From Sphingomonas glaciei (lineage in GTDB: Bacteria > Pseudomonadota > Alphaproteobacteria > Sphingomonadales > Sphingomonadaceae): a DNA stretch of 64,000 bases. Positions within the stretch are counted from its first letter, which is position 1. Each line of letters begins with the position of its first letter. The notes beneath the pieces are model-generated. The model saw only the letters and a program-made list of their open reading frames with translations. It did not search any database and had not been told where the DNA came from. This document shows, piece after piece, positions 8,238 to 16,339 of this stretch. The stretch lies in NCBI RefSeq assembly GCF_023380025.1, contig NZ_CP097253.1, positions 558,001 through 622,000 of the forward strand. The letters are read 5' to 3'. The position numbers and the translations under genes are program-made.

Positions 8238-9861
8238 CCTGGCGCTCGCGCTCGCCGCCGCGGCCCCCGGTCAGGCGCGGGTCGACTTCCTCCGTTCGGG
8301 TGCCAGCACCTTCGTCGCGGCGCGCGCGGCTGCCACTGCCGGCGACGCGCGTCGGGCGGCGATGCTCTACGCCAGCCTGGCTGCGGCCGATCCGAACGAC
8401 CGGCTGGCGGCGCGCAGGGCAGTAGGCCAGGCGATCCTCGCCGGCGACATGCCCCAGGCGCTTCGCCTGGCGCAGCGTCAGCCGCGTGACGAGCTTGCGG
8501 TCGACGCCCGGCTGCTGATGCTCGGCGAGGCCCTGCGCAAGGGCCGGGTCGACAAGGATATCGGCACCGAATTTCCGCAGCAGTTCGAGTTCATGGCTCC
8601 ATTCCTCGGGGCGTGGCGGCTGTCCGAGCGGGGACGCTGGCAAGACGCGTTGAAGCTGCTCGATAGCGTGGGGGCGAGCAGCCCGCTCGGCCAGTTCGTT
8701 CCCGAGCACAAGGCGCTGATCCTGCTTGCCGCCGGCCGCAGCGCCGAGGCAAGGCCGTTGATCGCCCCGGCTCTGGCGGCTGCGAAAGGCCGTGCCAACC
8801 GGCTGCGCATCGCCTTTGCGACCGGTCTGGTGGCACGGGGCGAGCGAGACGCCGGCCTGGCCCTCCTTGCAGGGCGTGACGTCACTCTTCGTACCGCCGC
8901 CGCAAGGGTTGGCGCCGAGCGGCGCCCGCGTCTCCCGATCGCTACCGCCGCCGAGGGTCTGTCGGAGCTGGTGGTTGCGCTTGCCGTCAGCCTCGACGCG
9001 GAGGACAGCGGTTCACTCCCGCTTGGCCTCGCCCAAGTCGCGCGGCACGCCGATCCACGCAACGAGCAGGCGACACTGCTGACGGGCTTGCTGCTCGATC
9101 GCAGCGGGCGCGGGGATGACGGGATCGCCGTGCTGCGCTCCTTGCCCGACAATTCGCTCTTCCTCGCCGAAGCCCGCGACGCCGAAGTGCGGATCCTGCT
9201 CGGCGGCAATCGCCAGCAGGAAGCGCTGGCGCGGGCCCGGGCCTTTGTTGCCGGCGGCGATGCGCAGGCCGCTGACTGGCTCCGGCTCGGCGACGTGCTG
9301 GAGGCGATGAAGCGCTATGACGAGGCAGCGGTCGCTTATGGCGGGGCAGCCGCAGCGGTGCAGGCGGGCGGCGCGGGACCTGAGCCCTGGTCGATCCATC
9401 TGCTGCGCGGAGCGGCGCTGGAGCAGGGCGGCAAGTGGCCGCAGGCGGAAAGCGCGCTGGAGCTCGCTCACAAGCTGGCACCCGACAATCCGGCGGTGCT
9501 CAATTATCTCGGCTATGCCCGGCTCGAACGGGGCGAACAGCTCGACGAGGCCGAGGCGCTGATCGCCGAAGCCAGCCGCCGCGCCCCCGACGACGCGTCG
9601 ATCACCGATTCGCTCGGCTGGGCGCAGTTCAAGCGGGGCAAGGTCGCCGCCGCGATTCTAACCCTCCAGCGCGCCGCCGCTGCTGATCCCGCCCAGTCCG
9701 AGATCCACGAGCACCTTGGTGACGCGCTTTACACGGCGGGCCGCAAATATGAGGCGCGCTTCGCCTGGCAGGCCGCCCTGGTCACTGCCGAGGACGATGT
9801 CCGCAAGCGCGTGCAGGACAAGATCGGTGCTGGGCTGAACGCGGCGACCGCGGCCCCGTGA
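8212..9861 (+). CDS. Exported TPR-repeat protein
   Basis: A 549-residue protein with a hydrophobic N-terminal signal (TCSLALALAAAAPGQA) and tetratricopeptide repeats over most of its length. The C-terminal half shows the clearest TPR pattern (AVLNYLGYARLERGEQLDEAE, then SITDSLGWAQFKRGKV). Probably a periplasmic scaffold; no enzyme motif. It begins inside the end of the ETF-QO gene. GTG 8212 is preferred over GTG 8206 because GGAGG at 8201-8205 then has 6-base spacing. It overlaps ispE by 4 bases. Confidence 0.8.
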   Translation: MGPITLTCSLALALAAAAPGQARVDFLRSGASTFVAARAAATAGDARRAAMLYASLAAADPNDRLAARRAVGQAILAGDMPQALRLAQRQPRDELAVDARLLMLGEALRKGRVDKDIGTEFPQQFEFMAPFLGAWRLSERGRWQDALKLLDSVGASSPLGQFVPEHKALILLAAGRSAEARPLIAPALAAAKGRANRLRIAFATGLVARGERDAGLALLAGRDVTLRTAAARVGAERRPRLPIATAAEGLSELVVALAVSLDAEDSGSLPLGLAQVARHADPRNEQATLLTGLLLDRSGRGDDGIAVLRSLPDNSLFLAEARDAEVRILLGGNRQQEALARARAFVAGGDAQAADWLRLGDVLEAMKRYDEAAVAYGGAAAAVQAGGAGPEPWSIHLLRGAALEQGGKWPQAESALELAHKLAPDNPAVLNYLGYARLERGEQLDEAEALIAEASRRAPDDASITDSLGWAQFKRGKVAAAILTLQRAAAADPAQSEIHEHLGDALYTAGRKYEARFAWQAALVTAEDDVRKRVQDKIGAGLNAATAAP

Positions 9862-10670
9862 CCGTTCTTCCAGCGACCGAGATTGCGCCGGCCAAGGTCA
9901 ACCTTGCGCTCCACGTTCGCCGCCGCAGAGACGACGGGCGGCACGACATCGAAACGATCTTCGCCTTCTGCACCGATGGCGACCGGCTGACGGCGGAGCC
10001 GAGCGACGACCTGTCGCTGACCGTTACCGGGCCGTTCGCGGCGATGCTCGACGATGGCAGCGACAATCTGGTTCATCGCGCGGCCACCGCACTCGCTGCC
10101 GAGGCACGGATCGGCAAGGGGGTGCGGCTGACGCTCGACAAGCGGCTTCCGGTCGCTTCCGGGATCGGCGGCGGCTCGGCCGATGCGGCGGCGGCGTTGC
10201 GGCTGCTGACCTCCCTGTGGGGCATCGACCCTGCGATGGCAGAGCGGATCGCACCGACGCTGGGCAGCGATGTGCCGGCGTGCCTGCTGAGCATGACCGC
10301 ACGCGGCGAGGGGGCGGGCGACGCGCTGACCCTGGTCGACGCCGGGGTGGCGGGTCGTCCCGTGTTGCTGGTCAATCCGCGCCTGCCGCTGTCGACCGCA
10401 GCGGTGTTCTGCGGCTGGGACGGGCAGGACCGAGGCGCGCTCGGCGAGTGGCGCGAGGGTCGCAACGACCTCGAGGCGCCGGCGCGGTCGCAGGTTCCGG
10501 AAATTGGCAGCGTGCTCGATTGGCTGCGCTCCCGCGAGGGAGCGGAGACGGTGCGGATGTCGGGCTCGGGTGCGACCTGCTTTGCGCTGTTCGACAGTGA
10601 GGAAACACGCGATTCGGCGGCCGCCGCCTGCCCGCCGACGTGGTGGCATCTGGCGAGCTTTCTGCGGTGA
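9858..10670 (+). CDS. ispE: 4-diphosphocytidyl-2-C-methyl-D-erythritol kinase
   Basis: A 270-residue GHMP kinase of the non-mevalonate isoprenoid pathway; it phosphorylates CDP-methylerythritol with ATP. The GHMP glycine-rich motif GIGGGSADAAAALR is at about 102-115, and the N-terminal APAKVNLALHV is typical. GTG start overlapping the preceding stop (GTGA). The same pathway has dxr at 56865 in this window. The mixed operon with nnr and an RNA methyltransferase suggests housekeeping co-expression rather than a shared pathway. Confidence 0.95.
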   Translation: MTVLPATEIAPAKVNLALHVRRRRDDGRHDIETIFAFCTDGDRLTAEPSDDLSLTVTGPFAAMLDDGSDNLVHRAATALAAEARIGKGVRLTLDKRLPVASGIGGGSADAAAALRLLTSLWGIDPAMAERIAPTLGSDVPACLLSMTARGEGAGDALTLVDAGVAGRPVLLVNPRLPLSTAAVFCGWDGQDRGALGEWREGRNDLEAPARSQVPEIGSVLDWLRSREGAETVRMSGSGATCFALFDSEETRDSAAAACPPTWWHLASFLR

Positions 10671-11995
10671 TCGCTTCTCGCCCGATCCTGACCGCGGCGG
10701 CGATGCGAGCGGCCGAGCAAGCCGCCCCATGCGGCCTCCCCGAATTGATGGAGCGCGCCGGTCGCAGTCTGGCCGAGGCGTCGCTGCGCTTCGCCGGGCC
10801 GATTCCGGCGCTGGTGCTCTGCGGGCCGGGCAACAATGGCGGCGATGGCTATGTCGCCGCGCGCATACTGCGGGAACGCGGCTGCGAGGTGCGCGTCGCG
10901 GCATTGGCCGAGCCGACGACCGATCTTGCGAAGACGGCACGCTTGCAATGGGACGGACCGGTAGAGGCGCTGAGCGAAGCCGAGCCGGCATCTCTGCTGC
11001 TCGATTGTCTGTTCGGCACGGGTCTCAAGCGAGCGCTCGAAGAGCCTGTGGTGCAATCACTTTTCCGGTTCGCATATGCTTCGCAGGCGGCCGTCGCGGC
11101 CGACCTGCCGAGCGGGCTCGAAGCGGACGGCGGGAAGCTTCTCTCCGCCGTGCCCAGGTTCGACCTGACGGTGGCGTTCGGCGCGCTGAAGCCGGCGCAT
11201 CGGTTGATGCCGGCAATGCCGTTCATGGGCCGGGTTGTCCGCGCCGACATCGGCATCGACGCGCAGGGCGAGTGGTTCGAGATCGGCGAGCCGGAGCTTC
11301 CGCCCATCGCGCCCGACGCGCACAAATACAGCCGTGGGCTGGTCCACTGCCTAGCCGGCGAAATGCCCGGCGCGATCGCGCTCTCGGCACGGGCCGCGGC
11401 GCATAGCGGGGCGGGCTACGTCAAAATCTCGACCTCGCTGCCGATACCGGGCCTGCCGCTGAGCGTGGTGCAGGTCGGCGATGCGCAAGTGAACGATCCC
11501 AAGATCGGCTGCCTGCTGGTCGGGCCAGGCCTCGGCAACTTGCCGCAATTGCTCACCCTCGCGCTGATTAGTCATCGACCCAAGGTGATCGATGCCGATG
11601 CCATCGGCCATGTCGGCGATCCCGGGCGCCTGAAGGGCCAGCATGCCGTGATCACGCCGCATGCGGGCGAATTCGTGCGGCTGTTCGGAGAGCTGCCCGG
11701 AAGCAAGGCCGAGCAGGCGCTGGCGGCCGCCGAGGCGTCGGGGGCGGTGGTGGTCTTCAAGGGCCCCGATACATTGGTCGCGGCGCCCGACGGGCGGCTC
11801 GGCTTCGCGCCGCCGTCCCCGGCCTGGCTGGCGACCGCGGGGACCGGCGACGTTCTCGCTGGCATGATCGCCGCCCTGCGGGCGCGCGGCCTTCCCGCGT
11901 TCGAGGCGGCGTGCGCCAGCGTCTGGCTCCATGGCCGCGCCGCCGAGCGCGCCGGCCCGTCGATGATCGCCGACGACCTGGTTGCACAGCTGTGA
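10667..11995 (+). CDS. nnr: Bifunctional NAD(P)H-hydrate epimerase / ADP-dependent dehydratase
   Basis: A 442-residue fusion that repairs hydrated NADH and NADPH. The N-terminal YjeF epimerase domain has GPGNNGGDGYVAAR at 53-66. The C-terminal kinase-like dehydratase domain has ITPHAGEF and the ATP-site motif TAGTGDVLAGMIAAL beginning near residue 390. Both domains look intact. Start chosen at GTG 10667 (MIASRPILTAAAM), which overlaps the ispE stop as GTGA, matching the pattern of the genes on both sides; GTG 10640 is in frame but would read into ispE. Confidence 0.93.
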   Translation: MIASRPILTAAAMRAAEQAAPCGLPELMERAGRSLAEASLRFAGPIPALVLCGPGNNGGDGYVAARILRERGCEVRVAALAEPTTDLAKTARLQWDGPVEALSEAEPASLLLDCLFGTGLKRALEEPVVQSLFRFAYASQAAVAADLPSGLEADGGKLLSAVPRFDLTVAFGALKPAHRLMPAMPFMGRVVRADIGIDAQGEWFEIGEPELPPIAPDAHKYSRGLVHCLAGEMPGAIALSARAAAHSGAGYVKISTSLPIPGLPLSVVQVGDAQVNDPKIGCLLVGPGLGNLPQLLTLALISHRPKVIDADAIGHVGDPGRLKGQHAVITPHAGEFVRLFGELPGSKAEQALAAAEASGAVVVFKGPDTLVAAPDGRLGFAPPSPAWLATAGTGDVLAGMIAALRARGLPAFEAACASVWLHGRAAERAGPSMIADDLVAQL

Positions 11996-13164
11996 GCGAG
12001 GTCGTGGTCCGGATCGCGGCGCGCGGTGACGGAGTGACCGCCAGCGGCCGCCACGTGGCGTTCGCGGCGCCGGGTGACGTCGTCGCGGAAGATGGCAGTG
12101 TCACGCCCGGCCCGCATCGCCAGGTGCCGCCATGCCGTCACTTTCCGGAGTGCGGCGGGTGCCAGCTCCAGCATATCGATGACGAAGCCTACACCGCCTA
12201 CCTGATCGAGCGTGTGAGCGGGGCGCTAGCGCAGCACCAACTGGCGAGCGATATTCGTGAACCTCACCTGTCGCCGCCGCGGACCCGGCGCCGGGCGACC
12301 CTGCGCGCGATGAAGGCCGGGGGCAGGGTGCTCCTCGGCTTCAATGCCGAGAAGTCGAATCGCATCATCGACCTCGCCGAATGCCACATTCTGCGGCCCG
12401 AGCTGTTCGCCCTGCTACAGCCGCTGCGCCGGCTGCTCGGCCTGCTACTCGCTCCCAAGCGTACGGCGGAAATCCACATGACGCTGGTCGACCAGGGCGT
12501 CGACCTGCTGCTGAAGGGGGTCAAAGCCGAAGGATTCGAGGCGGCGCAGGGGCTGGTCGACTTCGCCGGCGAGCACAGGCTAGCCCGCCTGAGTCTCGAC
12601 GAAGGGCTCGGTCCAGAAGCGCGGTGGGAGCCTCAGCCTGCGACGGTGACGCTCTCCGGGCGCCCGGTGCCGCTACCGATCGCGGCGTTCCTCCAGGCGA
12701 CCGAGGATGGAGAGCAGGCATTGGTTGCGGCCGTGCTGGAGGCGGTCGGAACCCCGGCCAGCTCGGCCGACCTGTTCGCGGGCATCGGCACCTTCGCACT
12801 GGCGTTGCCGGGGCGAGTGCTGGCGGCGGAGGCGAGCCGGGATGCCGTGCTCGCGCTCAAGCGGGCAGCCTTCACCATCGCCGCCCAGCACCGCGACCTT
12901 TATCGCCGCCCGCTCATGGCCGACGAACTGGCTGGTCTCAACGCGGTGGTGCTCGACCCGCCGCGCTCCGGCGCGGAGGCGCAGGTGGAGCAACTCGCTG
13001 CATCGACCGTGCCGCGCATCGCCTATGTCAGTTGCAATCCGGCGACCTTCGCGAAGGATGCGGCGGTGCTGGTGTCAGGCGGCTACCGGCTCGACTGGGT
13101 GCGCCCGGTCGGGCAATTCCGCTGGTCCACCCACGTCGAACTGGCGGCCGCTTTCAGCCGCTAG
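11992..13164 (+). CDS. RNA m5U methyltransferase, RlmD/RumA-TrmA family
   Basis: A 390-residue SAM-dependent methyltransferase likely to make 5-methyluridine in 23S rRNA. N-terminal iron-sulfur cysteines 48, 54 and 57 (CRHFPECGGC) plus a distal Cys near 135 (AECHIL) match RumA. The SAM site DLFAGIGTFAL is near 258, the LDPPRSGA motif near 322, and the catalytic Cys348 lies in YVSCNPATF. It is shorter than E. coli RlmD and lacks a clear TRAM domain at the N-terminus. GTG start overlapping nnr by 4 bases; last gene of the operon, ending 4 bases into a convergent gene. Confidence 0.9.
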   Translation: MSEVVVRIAARGDGVTASGRHVAFAAPGDVVAEDGSVTPGPHRQVPPCRHFPECGGCQLQHIDDEAYTAYLIERVSGALAQHQLASDIREPHLSPPRTRRRATLRAMKAGGRVLLGFNAEKSNRIIDLAECHILRPELFALLQPLRRLLGLLLAPKRTAEIHMTLVDQGVDLLLKGVKAEGFEAAQGLVDFAGEHRLARLSLDEGLGPEARWEPQPATVTLSGRPVPLPIAAFLQATEDGEQALVAAVLEAVGTPASSADLFAGIGTFALALPGRVLAAEASRDAVLALKRAAFTIAAQHRDLYRRPLMADELAGLNAVVLDPPRSGAEAQVEQLAASTVPRIAYVSCNPATFAKDAAVLVSGGYRLDWVRPVGQFRWSTHVELAAAFSR

Positions 13165-13598
13165 TGCCAGAGACGAAGCCCGGCGTGGATCGTCAGGCTG
13201 GCCAGGCACAAAGTCGACAGGGCGAACAGGGTCAACCGGATCGCGACCACGTTGATTATCGCCTGGACGATGCTGTGGACGATGCGAAAGCCGACATAGC
13301 CCCACGCCAGCATGACGTTGATCGGATGGTCGAAGCCCATCAGCACCAGCGCCAGCACGATCGCATAGAAGATCGTCGGCTGCTCCATCAGGTGGTTGTA
13401 ATTGTGCGCCTTCCACTGCGCTTTGGCTTCAGGGCTGCTGTCGAGCGCACTGCCGCGCGATCCGGGCGGAATGGTCTTGAGCGACACGCCCAGGCGCTTG
13501 AAGGCGCCGCGCCGGGACACGGCCATCCATACCAGCATGATCAGCGACCAGCCGACCAGCGCGACGATCGGCCCGAGCAATGGACTTGGCTGCACCAA
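13161..13598 (-). CDS. MAPEG family membrane protein
   Basis: A 145-residue protein with four hydrophobic segments (about 8-25, 70-90, 95-115, 120-140). It has the MAPEG-type loop with NHLMEQPTIFYA and the later GYVGFRIVHSIVQ. Eukaryotic members act in eicosanoid and glutathione metabolism; bacterial members are inner-membrane proteins of mostly unknown substrate. It ends convergently with the methyltransferase gene, sharing 4 bases. A strong terminator lies immediately upstream, so it needs its own promoter. Confidence 0.85.
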   Translation of the reverse strand: MVQPSPLLGPIVALVGWSLIMLVWMAVSRRGAFKRLGVSLKTIPPGSRGSALDSSPEAKAQWKAHNYNHLMEQPTIFYAIVLALVLMGFDHPINVMLAWGYVGFRIVHSIVQAIINVVAIRLTLFALSTLCLASLTIHAGLRLWH

Positions 13599-13600
13599 TG

Positions 13601-13632
13601 AAAAACCCTCCCCCGTGTGAGCGGAGGAGGGT
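13601..13632 (-). terminator. Rho-independent terminator after the deoxyhypusine-synthase-like gene
   Basis: On the minus strand an 11-bp stem (ACCCTCCTCCG with CGGGGGAGGGT, one T-G pair) closes a 6-base loop and is followed by TTTTT. It lies 31 bases past the stop of the gene at 13664 and just before the MAPEG start, so it separates the two transcripts. Confidence 0.85.
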
Positions 13633-13663
13633 CTGTCATAATCAATCGTTACGCAAGCCGAAC

Positions 13664-14716
13664 TTAGTCGAACAGCTTGGCGAACTGGCGCTTGGCGCGC
13701 GTCTTCCAGTGGCCGCGGTGATAGGCGTCGCTGGCTAGCAGCGGCAGTACCGAAGTCGCCTCGGCAAACACCATCTGTTCGAGCGCGGTCGAGACCTTGC
13801 CCCAGCTGGCGGCTTCCTGGAGCGTCGAGGACGAGCAGGCGCCGTCGCGCACGTCGGCGACGGTGATCTGCACGGCGTACTTGTGAACCTCGACGTCCTC
13901 GTGACCGAGGATTTCGGCGCAGACCACGGTGTCCTGCGTGAAGTTCTTCGGCACGCCGCCGCCGATCATCAGCAGGCCGGTGGTGCCGGCCTTTATCTTG
14001 ATGTCGGTCAGCTCACGGAAGTCGGCAATCGAATCCATCGTCATGTAGCGACGGCCCGCCTTCATCGCGTCAACCTGATGCTTGACCAGGCCGAAGCCGG
14101 CAGAGCTGTCGGTGAAGGCCGGGCAGAAGATCGGCACGTCATGCTCGTAAGCGAGCTTGACCAGGCTGTTGTCCTTCTTGCCATTCTCCAGCAGCCACTT
14201 GCCCATCTCCTTGATGAACTCACGGCTCGAATAGGGACGCGGCTCTAGGCTGTCGGCGATCTTGCCGATGGTGAAGTCGGTATCCTGCAGCTGTTCTTCG
14301 TCAATATAGGTATCGTAGATACGATCGATGTAGAGCGAACGGAGCGTATCATCGTCAGGGATTTCAAGCGCTTGGTAATGCTTGTGGCCAAGCGCTTCGA
14401 AGAAATCCATGTCGACGATGGTGGCGCCGGTAGCGACGATCGCGTCGACCATGTTAGAGCGGACGAGCTCGGCATACAGGTCCATGCAGCCGCCGGCCGA
14501 GGTCGAGCCGGCAATCACCAGGATGACCGAGCAATCGGGATCGCTCAGCATCTGGTTGTAGATGTCGGTGGCGCGCGCGAGGTCGCGGCTGGTGAAGCTC
14601 ATCTTGCCCATCGCCTCGACGATCGGGCGGGCATCGAACTTAGTGATGTCGATATGCTCGACGGTGGAGGAGAGCAGCTCCGCCTTGCGGGTGTCGTTGA
14701 TCTTGGGGGTGTTCAT
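13664..14716 (-). CDS. Deoxyhypusine-synthase-like protein, probable homospermidine-forming enzyme
   Basis: A 350-residue NAD-dependent protein of the deoxyhypusine synthase family. The catalytic-lysine segment SWGK (Lys307) and the following VFAEATSVLPLL match the eukaryotic enzyme; the N-terminal part has VIAGSTSAGG and a NAD-fold core. Bacteria lack eIF5A, so the aminobutyl acceptor is more likely a polyamine. Sphingomonads are known for sym-homospermidine, which makes homospermidine synthesis a reasonable inference. A PLP decarboxylase lies upstream on the same strand. Start at MNTPKIND. A terminator follows the gene. Confidence 0.85.
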   Translation of the reverse strand: MNTPKINDTRKAELLSSTVEHIDITKFDARPIVEAMGKMSFTSRDLARATDIYNQMLSDPDCSVILVIAGSTSAGGCMDLYAELVRSNMVDAIVATGATIVDMDFFEALGHKHYQALEIPDDDTLRSLYIDRIYDTYIDEEQLQDTDFTIGKIADSLEPRPYSSREFIKEMGKWLLENGKKDNSLVKLAYEHDVPIFCPAFTDSSAGFGLVKHQVDAMKAGRRYMTMDSIADFRELTDIKIKAGTTGLLMIGGGVPKNFTQDTVVCAEILGHEDVEVHKYAVQITVADVRDGACSSSTLQEAASWGKVSTALEQMVFAEATSVLPLLASDAYHRGHWKTRAKRQFAKLFD

Positions 14717-14741
14717 GGATGCTCCAATAGCTCCGTGCGGT

Positions 14742-14891
14742 CCCCTCCCGCTGACGGAAGGGGCTAGGGGTGGGCGCTTGCCCGCTATTGGCCGTCGTTG
14801 TTTACATTGGGGGGACAGGCCCACCCCCGGCCCCTCCCTATGGCGCTCCGACGAAAGTGTACTTTCGTGGGAGCCCCAAGCGGGAGGGGGG
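14742..14891. repeat. Nested inverted repeat between the two polyamine genes
   Basis: Segment 14756-14774 (GGAAGGGGCTAGGGGTGGG) is an imperfect inverted copy of 14818-14838. Outside it, 14742-14752 (CCCTCCCGCT) mirrors 14877-14891. The right copy contains an inner palindrome at 14845-14874 (ACGAAAGT-GT-ACTTTCGT flanked by GCTCC and GGAGC). C/G-rich head-to-head elements of this kind look like dispersed intergenic repeats. They could form a large hairpin between the decarboxylase and the downstream gene. Confidence 0.7.
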
Positions 14892-14898
14892 TAAACCG

Positions 14899-16152
14899 TT
14901 ACAGCTTGACCACGTTGGAACGCGTTTCGGCCGCGACTTCTCCGTAGAGAGAGGCCATCGGTGCATCGGTGACGGTGACCGACCAGCCATTGGCCGAGCC
15001 GAAGCCGTTGAACCGCGTCCGCATCGCTGCCCCGTAGGCGCCCAGCATGCCAATCTCGACATAATCGCCAGGCCCGACGTCGGCGGGAAGCTCGAACGGT
15101 CCGACCATGTGGTCGAGGTCGTCGCAGGTGGGCCCGTAGAAGCTGAAGCCGTGCGGACGGGTGTCGCTTTCCTCGTCACGAACCAGCCGGACGGGGAAGC
15201 GCCAGCCGATGTGCGCGGCGTCGAAGAGCGTCCCGTAGGCACCGTCGTTGATGTACAGCTCGTCACCGCGGCGCTTTTCGACGCGAACCAGCACCGAGGC
15301 ATATTCCGCGCACAGGGCCCGACCCGGCTCGCACCACAGTTCGGCCGAGTAGCTGATCGGCAGCTTCTCGAACGTTTCGTGGATCACTGCGAAATAGGTT
15401 TCGAGCGGCGGCGGCTCCATGCCCGGATAAGACGACGGGAACCCGCCACCGACATCGACGATGTCGACGGTCACCGCCGCCTCGACGATGGCGTCACGGA
15501 CGCGGGTCATCGCTTCGGCATAGGCCGCCGGAGTCATCGCCTGGCTGCCAACGTGGAAGCAGATACCGAGTGCGTCGGACGCCTGGCGGGCCGCCATCAG
15601 CAGCCCCTTCAGCTCCGCCGGATCGGCGCCGAACTTCGATGCCAGGCTGAGCTTGGAATGCTCGGACGACACCCGCACCCGGACGAGCAGGTTAAGGTCG
15701 CTCGCCGCAACGCCGTCGGTGGCGCAGGCGGCAGCAATCTTTTCCAGTTCTTCCAGGCTGTCGAGGCTGAAGGTGCGCACGCCGTGGCCATGATAGGCCT
15801 CGGCGATCGCTTCCTCGGCCTTGACCGGATGCATGAAGCACAAGGTCGCCTGCGGCAGCGTTTCGCTGACCAGCCGCACTTCGCCGATGGAGGCCACGTC
15901 GAAGTGCGTGATCCCGCCGTCCCACAGCACTCGAAGCAGGTCGGGCGAAGGATTCGCCTTGACCGCGTAGAGCGACTTGCCGGGGAACTTCTCGACAAAG
16001 AAACGCGCCGCCGCCTGCGCCGCATGAGGGCGCAGGAGCGTGACCGGTTGGACCGGCTTCAGTCGTGCAATGTCAGCCGCACCGGAAGCGACAACGGATT
16101 CGGTGCGATCGGAACGGGGCGCTAGCCCCAGCGCGAAGGGGTGATCAGCCAA
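14899..16152 (-). CDS. Type III PLP-dependent decarboxylase (ornithine/lysine decarboxylase-like)
   Basis: A 417-residue alanine-racemase-fold decarboxylase expected to make putrescine from ornithine (or cadaverine from lysine). The PLP lysine is Lys65 in YAVKANPSP. GGGFPSSYPG and CEPGRALCAE bind phosphate and PLP. The active-site Cys343 lies in GPTCDDLD. Start assigned to TTG 16152: GGAGG at 16162-16166 lies 9 bases upstream, and no ATG or GTG fits the conserved N-terminus. A deoxyhypusine-synthase-like gene follows 182 bases downstream, suggesting a two-step polyamine route. Confidence 0.9.
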   Translation of the reverse strand: MADHPFALGLAPRSDRTESVVASGAADIARLKPVQPVTLLRPHAAQAAARFFVEKFPGKSLYAVKANPSPDLLRVLWDGGITHFDVASIGEVRLVSETLPQATLCFMHPVKAEEAIAEAYHGHGVRTFSLDSLEELEKIAAACATDGVAASDLNLLVRVRVSSEHSKLSLASKFGADPAELKGLLMAARQASDALGICFHVGSQAMTPAAYAEAMTRVRDAIVEAAVTVDIVDVGGGFPSSYPGMEPPPLETYFAVIHETFEKLPISYSAELWCEPGRALCAEYASVLVRVEKRRGDELYINDGAYGTLFDAAHIGWRFPVRLVRDEESDTRPHGFSFYGPTCDDLDHMVGPFELPADVGPGDYVEIGMLGAYGAAMRTRFNGFGSANGWSVTVTDAPMASLYGEVAAETRSNVVKL

Positions 16153-16236
16153 TGCAAGGGACCTCCAAGTGCCTTTCGGCAACGTTTGACGAACAGCTGC
16201 CTTGCGGTTGGAAGTCCCATGGGGCAGCGGAGGCGC

Positions 16237-16265
16237 TACATATGAACGAGCTTCCCTTAACGCAA
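16237..16265 (-). promoter_or_regulatory. Possible sigma-70-type promoter of the decarboxylase gene
   Basis: On the minus strand TTGCGT and TATGTA are separated by 17 bases, 85 bases upstream of the TTG start. The match is moderate and such motifs occur by chance; no start-site data support it. Confidence 0.3.
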
Positions 16266-16339
16266 TCTTTTTCCGACGCCTTTTGCGGCTTAGCCGCCGC
16301 AGCTTGGCGCATGTCCGCACCGCTTCGGCCAAGCTGTTG

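Noticed and set aside
14770..16125. A 451-codon + strand frame opposite the decarboxylase gene
   Set aside because: The minus strand carries intact PLP-enzyme motifs; the + frame begins inside the repeat and shows no family features.
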